From Fasciolopsis buskii (taxonomy: Eukaryota; Platyhelminthes; Trematoda; Plagiorchiida; Fasciolidae): a DNA stretch of 64,000 nucleotides. Below the pieces are notes generated by a model, which worked only from the letters and a program-made list of their open reading frames with translations, was not told the DNA's origin and did no database searches. Below, piece after piece: positions 59,001-64,000 of the stretch. Position 1 is the stretch's first letter, and every line of letters begins with the position of its first letter. Made by a program: the position numbers and the translations under genes. The DNA lies in NCBI GenBank assembly GCA_008360955.1, contig LUCM01000660.1, positions 97,180 through 161,179 of the forward strand, in the 5' to 3' direction.

Positions 59001-60584
59001 TTTTCAACCTTAGTAAAAATAGATACTTTACTCAGTGGTAATCAGAAGTGGACAATGAGCTAAAACGATTAAGAGCAACCTCCAAAATAGCATTAACGAC
59101 TTTAATCTTTGGAATTCTGGAGGCCAAAGCAAAAGTAATTAGTTAGTAACCAAAACGCTTGGTTTCTAGGCGATATTCAACCATGCAATATTGCAAAGAT
59201 TTTATAGGGAGCAAAACCGACAAACATATCGTTTCCAGCAGGAGTTTCTCACACATTCTGGAAAAACATCTAATTTACTGAAACGTTCAAAAACCGTGAA
59301 AGTAGGCAACAAAAAGTTGCAGACTGCCTTCATTGTACGGTGATCTCTAAAGAAACTGAAGAAAAAATACTATTTACTGGAATTTTCAAATGAACAATGA
59401 CGTGCAAATATTGCAGAGTTTTCTACGGGTTTCTGAACACTTAATTCCGGACTTAAGCTGTATAGGCCTCGTTGCCATTCGAGATGCCTTTGTTAGTTGA
59501 TAAATGATGTCGTCTCACTGTATGACATTATGTTTACCATCCAGGAGCCAAGTATAACGTCTGAAACCTGAACTGCGACTAATAAAACTATTTGAAACAA
59601 CTGGCACATAATCTCCAATAGTCCATGAGCTGGCAAATATTACTTGATTATAGGCTATACAAGGAAAGTTTTAACAGAAGCTGTTTACTGATTTGTTGAT
59701 TTTGACAATGCACGTCTCAATTTATGGCAGATCAAAACTGATTCTGGGGTAAATTTTGCGATTGGTCTTAAAAAATCTAATAGTGAACCTATTGTTCACC
59801 CTAACCAGGAATTCTATGCTGGAAAGTTGTGCGGCCAGGAAATCAATTTAGGTGTACAAGGGTAGCAAATCCCAGTGTACCATGCATTCATGAAATGCAG
59901 GGAGTTTGAAAATACTGATGGGTAGTACTGAAAAAAGAAGCGATGGAAATGTAGGGTGTTCTTTTACCTTCAACCGTAGGAGATTAGAACTTCATAAAGA
60001 TGGCTGTATTCTGATAACCATGGGCACGTGGTTATATTGTCGAATTATCCCTTAGTAATTTTCGGTTCAATCATTCAAAAGTATTACGGCAACAAATCCT
60101 ATTACAATAAAAAGATTAGAATTCAATTTTATCGGAAAATTCCCGAGTGCCTTCGAGAATCCTAAGATCCTTAGGTTTGGCCTTTAGAACATGCCCTGAA
60201 TCAGCATAGATTAAGGTGTCCAAGACATGCCCAGCTCTGCGAGGCAGGTAACTGGTGGAGGACTGTTGGACTTGGGAAAGAAGTATGAGAACCTTTGCCA
60301 TTGGATTGGCTCGCGTGTATCCAGTCAAACTATCAGATTGGGGTTTCCGTTATTTTTAGACTTACGGTTGAAGACAGTAGGTGATACGGGTCAGTGTCGC
60401 AACCTATGGTGTTTCTTTGTCCGTAGTCTCTTCTGGTCTGCATATTTGTTTCATCTGTTATTTCGCAGTCAGTCTTATACTATTACCCGTTCTTTTTTAT
60501 TTTTTGGGTAATTGCTGCTATAACTTACCAACCAAAACAAGAGAGCGTTGGTGCAAGGTTAGTGGTTGCATAAACTGAGATGAA

Positions 60585-60604
60585 CATATATATATATATA
60601 TGTA
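60585..60604. repeat. (TA)n microsatellite
   Basis: About nine perfect AT dinucleotides lie between GATGAAC and TGTAGTG. A simple repeat, likely polymorphic; no association with an element boundary was seen. Confidence 0.9.
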
Positions 60605-61482
60605 GTGAATACCATGAGCTTCCGTGTTCAGTAACCAGATATGAATTACTGAAGTCCCGCAATAGAAAACGAATATCCTAAAAGTTTCCTTTCGAATGGT
60701 TAAACATCTCGCAAATTGTGGTGAACTAAGTTGTTTCCAATTAGTGGCCACTGGGATTGCACACAAAGAAGTGCCTGGCGATTCCAATCAGTGATGTAAA
60801 ATATATTCTGCGTTTATGATCGGATGGCTTTTTGGTTTGGTAAATATGCAGTTTGATAACTCTAGAAATAATTTACGCGCATCACTGACTGCCTACGGAT
60901 AATTGGTGATAGACAGAAATAAATAAAACTAGTTTGTTTGACTCAATATTTGGGTTATGAAATCAGAAATCAAATGTTAGGAAAAAATACCCGCGATCGG
61001 ATTCGTATAACTAAGAAAAAATAGCTTCGGGCTATTATCCTGAAAAAATACATTATGGGCAAGATTCCTCAGGCTAAGTTTAAATGGTGCAAACATACAA
61101 ATACGTAGGACACTCGAAAATGATATTTGGTGGAGAAATGATGAGTGGGATCATTATAACCTGAAAAAAACAGTTTGGGCAGACAGTCCGCCCAATACTG
61201 ATTCATTGGTAACACAGGATTTGATAAAAGGTGGTGTCTGCGACGTTTTTGAATGCTTTGCTAGTGGGTGGTGAATATATCCTTCATAGCGTGTCGTTCA
61301 AGCTCGATTACGTGAAACTCCAGAATATTGTGATTTTATATAACATCGTTGCAGTTTACATTTGTCGGTATTGACAAGCTTTTAGATGTGCTCTACCAAA
61401 ATTTAACAATAATTATGATTATAATTAACATTCTGTTCCCTCGCGTATTTCATTACGAAAAGGCAGCCAGAATAATTTGCAG

Positions 61483-61608
61483 TTTTTCAGACTCACCTCG
61501 ACCAATCCGTCGTCTGTTTCACAGTGACCTTATTTCACCAGAATTAACGGCTTACTGTTACAGCAAATGTGTCCGACATATCATGTTCTTGAACCTCAGC
61601 ACTCTAAG
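61483..61608 (+). other. Possible host exon (speculative)
   Basis: An open stretch of 126 nt is preceded by AATAATTTGCAG (an alternative acceptor TTTTTCAG ends at 61490) and followed by CTAAG then GTAGAA at 61609, a donor-like site. In the frame that stays open it encodes SDSPRPIRRLFHSDLISPEL and a Cys-containing end. The length is a multiple of three and the phases match at both ends. It shows no known domain, and chance is quite likely given the density of AG and GT dinucleotides. Confidence 0.15.
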
Positions 61609-64000
61609 GTAGAACGGCCCCTTGGAGAGTCTGACTTAAAGTCATGCTTGCCTGCAAGTCCGGTACTTTTGGAACTGTCCAGAATTCACATTATTTGACT
61701 CTTTTTGTGAAAATGTGTGAGAATAGAGCCCAGATAATATCACCTGACCGGTTACATTGGTGCTTGGAGTTGCCCGGCGTTGAAAACGGACTTATGGATG
61801 CCGTTGTGCGTTTCAACACATGCAAAATGATTTATTTTAGTTCCCCGGTAATGAACAGATGCGGCATACAACGATGCATTTTTTGCTATTTGCGTTTATT
61901 AATTATTACTGTCTCGTTTTCATATTTTAACTCGAGGTCCCCTTTTGGTCGCATGACGAGAAAGTGAACAGAGACATTTAAGTAAACTTTTTATTTACTT
62001 TCCGCCCGGCTAGTTTCATTCATATTTGTCCCAATTGTTGAAATTTGTCAGTTGCTGTTTCAGCCAGTCATTGCCATTTGCGATGTTATCCATAAAGGCA
62101 GAAATTTAAACACACCTAACTACATTGAATTTTATTGACAAAATCTCGTTTTAGAATCTAGTGGGATCTCTGCAAAGTCTCGTAGTGAGCTCATTGTTGC
62201 CGTTTTCAAAGATTTAATAAATCGATTCCTGTTGGTTCAGTTTTATGCAGTTTTTGTTAAAGTTTCTGACAGTTTACTATGCACTTATTGTGGAGTAGGT
62301 ACGTCTAAAGTGTATTCTTATTTATCAAAATATGTAACAAAAATACGTGCTAGTGGAAGAAGAAAAGCCAACAAGCTTTGTACAATAGCTAGGCAGATTT
62401 AGGCAACTATTAGCAACTAGTCAGATTTTCTTCAGCAGAAATAAACCGTCCTTAATTTAAGGGAATTTATTTTACTGGATTTCCAAAGAACTGAAATCTT
62501 TTTCGGAGCATCGCTTCAAGTTAACAAGTTGTTTGGCAGAATTAAAATCGGAAACAGATGGCAACATGTGAATGAACTGGAATGAAATTGGTGAACCGAA
62601 TAAAGATGATGTGCAAAATGAAAATTCCAACTGCCCATAAAATAATTTGATCTGTTCATGTTTGGCATGAAATTTAAGGATACATTACTTTTTAAAATCA
62701 CAACAAGATAAAGCTGGTGTTCTTTACACGTCAAATAATCCTAGAGTACATCTGTCGCAAAATATGTACGACGGAGTTTGCCAAAACAAATATTATTTCA
62801 CACTTGTAAAACGATTTGAATTTGATCGTATTTTCGTTAGTAATCATTGGAAATCTCGGGGAGACTTGATCTGCAATCAAAACCTAAGGGAATAAAATTT
62901 TCCACTGTCTTAGATCCAGATTGAATTCCCCAATAAGAAACGGATGGCTTGTCACCGGTAATTCCACATAGGAGTTTAGTTAGTCTGATTTTAGCACAGC
63001 TTCGAAATGCTATATATTTAGTATACCTATTGTTCTGTCGATGCAAACATTAGAAAAATACTGCTATCGGCCCCACTGCTGGAACTTTACTATTTTTCTT
63101 CTTTCCTCCTTCCTGTTCTTCTTTTTCATCATCTGTTTTGATCAGCACAAGCCTCTTGTATGCGTACATTCATGTCTAGCAGGGTTAAATCGTGCAGGAA
63201 ATGAACTGACCCGACTGCATCAATTATTTACTAGTAAAATTTCAGTCTTCTGAGTGACACACAGTCAGCCGGGTTGGAAAATGTTCAATATCATTTTATT
63301 CAGTTCGCTATGAACACATTGCATCCATGTTTTGTCAAAGAAGCAAGCAGACTGTCTCAATGAGACTCAAGGAATGAGATCTACTTTCGGTATTTGGCGT
63401 CGGTTGTTTTTTGGGGCTAGCAGAGCAAGCACTGGACAGTATCCCAACCATGCACTATAGACCTACTCAATGGGGATGGTAACACTTTATAACAGAAAAA
63501 CAGTGGTGATTTACATAAACGTTTTGTTGAATAAGTTAGCGCTGCCTGAGAAGAGTAGTTTGCATGAGAAATTAAACTCGCGGTGGAGCTGATCCAATAA
63601 AAATGTCATGAAATCAACAAACTTATTCAAATGGAAGCTGCTTTAACTGTGCAAAATGAAGAATCGATCGAAGGAATGGTATTTGCCAAAACGTTTTCCG
63701 GTATCCTCTAGAGGTCGATGGATATTTCACGTCTTTGCTGCACCTGTAGAAGACGATTGTGCAATGCATAGGGTGATTATGTTAAACGACGATGCGATAC
63801 TCGGATTGCATTCGGCATGGTGATAAGATGACAGAACAATTCAAAGAAACCTAATAGGGGTAATCTGGTACTGGAATGAACCAAGAATTAAGTCCAGACT
63901 TCAAACAGCGAAGGCAACGGTTTGGGTGGCAGTAGGACTAACAAGTTACATTACTATTTGATGTACTACCAACTGCCGAAAGGGGTCATTATTATATGCA

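Larger units (their letters stand above)
53401..64000. other. AT-rich, element-poor region without supported genes
   Basis: Over 10.6 kb the sequence is visibly more AT-rich than the rest, and no transposable-element protein is recognisable. Open frames are short (112 codons at 58216-58554 plus, 107 at 61644-61967 plus, 100 at 56857-57159 minus). This would fit an intron or intergenic DNA. One open stretch with flanking splice-like signals is listed separately. No promoter or polyadenylation site is assigned. Confidence 0.4.

Overview
The window looks like a repeat-rich piece of an invertebrate nuclear genome, most likely a flatworm and probably a trematode. This is inferred from the kinds of retroelements present and the wording of their proteins; no single-copy marker gene was recognised. 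I found no rRNA, tRNA, CRISPR array, prokaryotic operon or host protein-coding gene that I can support. Almost every recognisable protein is a decayed transposable-element protein broken by stops and frameshifts.

Layout. 0.6-1.65 kb: 5'-truncated Penelope-like element (end of the reverse transcriptase plus GIY-YIG endonuclease), plus strand. 4.6-7.27 kb: CR1/L2-type LINE with endonuclease, reverse transcriptase and an (ACAAT)n tail, plus strand. 7.75-9.4 kb: nearly complete relic of an En/Spm (CACTA)-like DNA transposase, plus strand. 11.02-11.08 kb: G-run array with 11-bp period. 15.0-17.7 kb: RTE-clade LINE, plus strand. Its 3' tail may be the repeat ending at 19.18 kb, of which a second copy lies at 46.7-47.0 kb. 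21.2-22.3 kb: reverse-transcriptase remnant of another CR1-like LINE, minus strand. 22.6-29.2 kb: the most complete element, a CR1-like LINE on the minus strand with ORF1 (RRM-like with a Cys/His cluster), ORF2 (endonuclease and reverse transcriptase), a long 3' UTR and an (AAT)n tail. 32.0-33.06 kb: LINE reverse-transcriptase C-terminal remnant, plus strand. 40.6-45.8 kb: an older second copy of the 22.6-29.2 kb family, minus strand, carrying a ~680-bp nested insertion. 49.1-53.4 kb: badly decayed CR1-like LINE, plus strand. 53.4-64 kb: AT-rich and poor in recognisable elements, possibly intronic or intergenic.

The most interesting signal is a short 3' terminus seen five times on the minus strand (19.2, 22.6, 39.4, 40.6 and 43.15 kb). 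It is an A/T-rich tail, usually simple repeat, then a short spacer, then a 5-6 bp hairpin whose base pairs change in a compensatory way between copies. The sequences upstream of this terminus differ, so it looks like a reverse-transcriptase recognition stem-loop shared by several LINE subfamilies or by a LINE and non-autonomous partners. All domain assignments rest on motif reading by eye; no database search was run.
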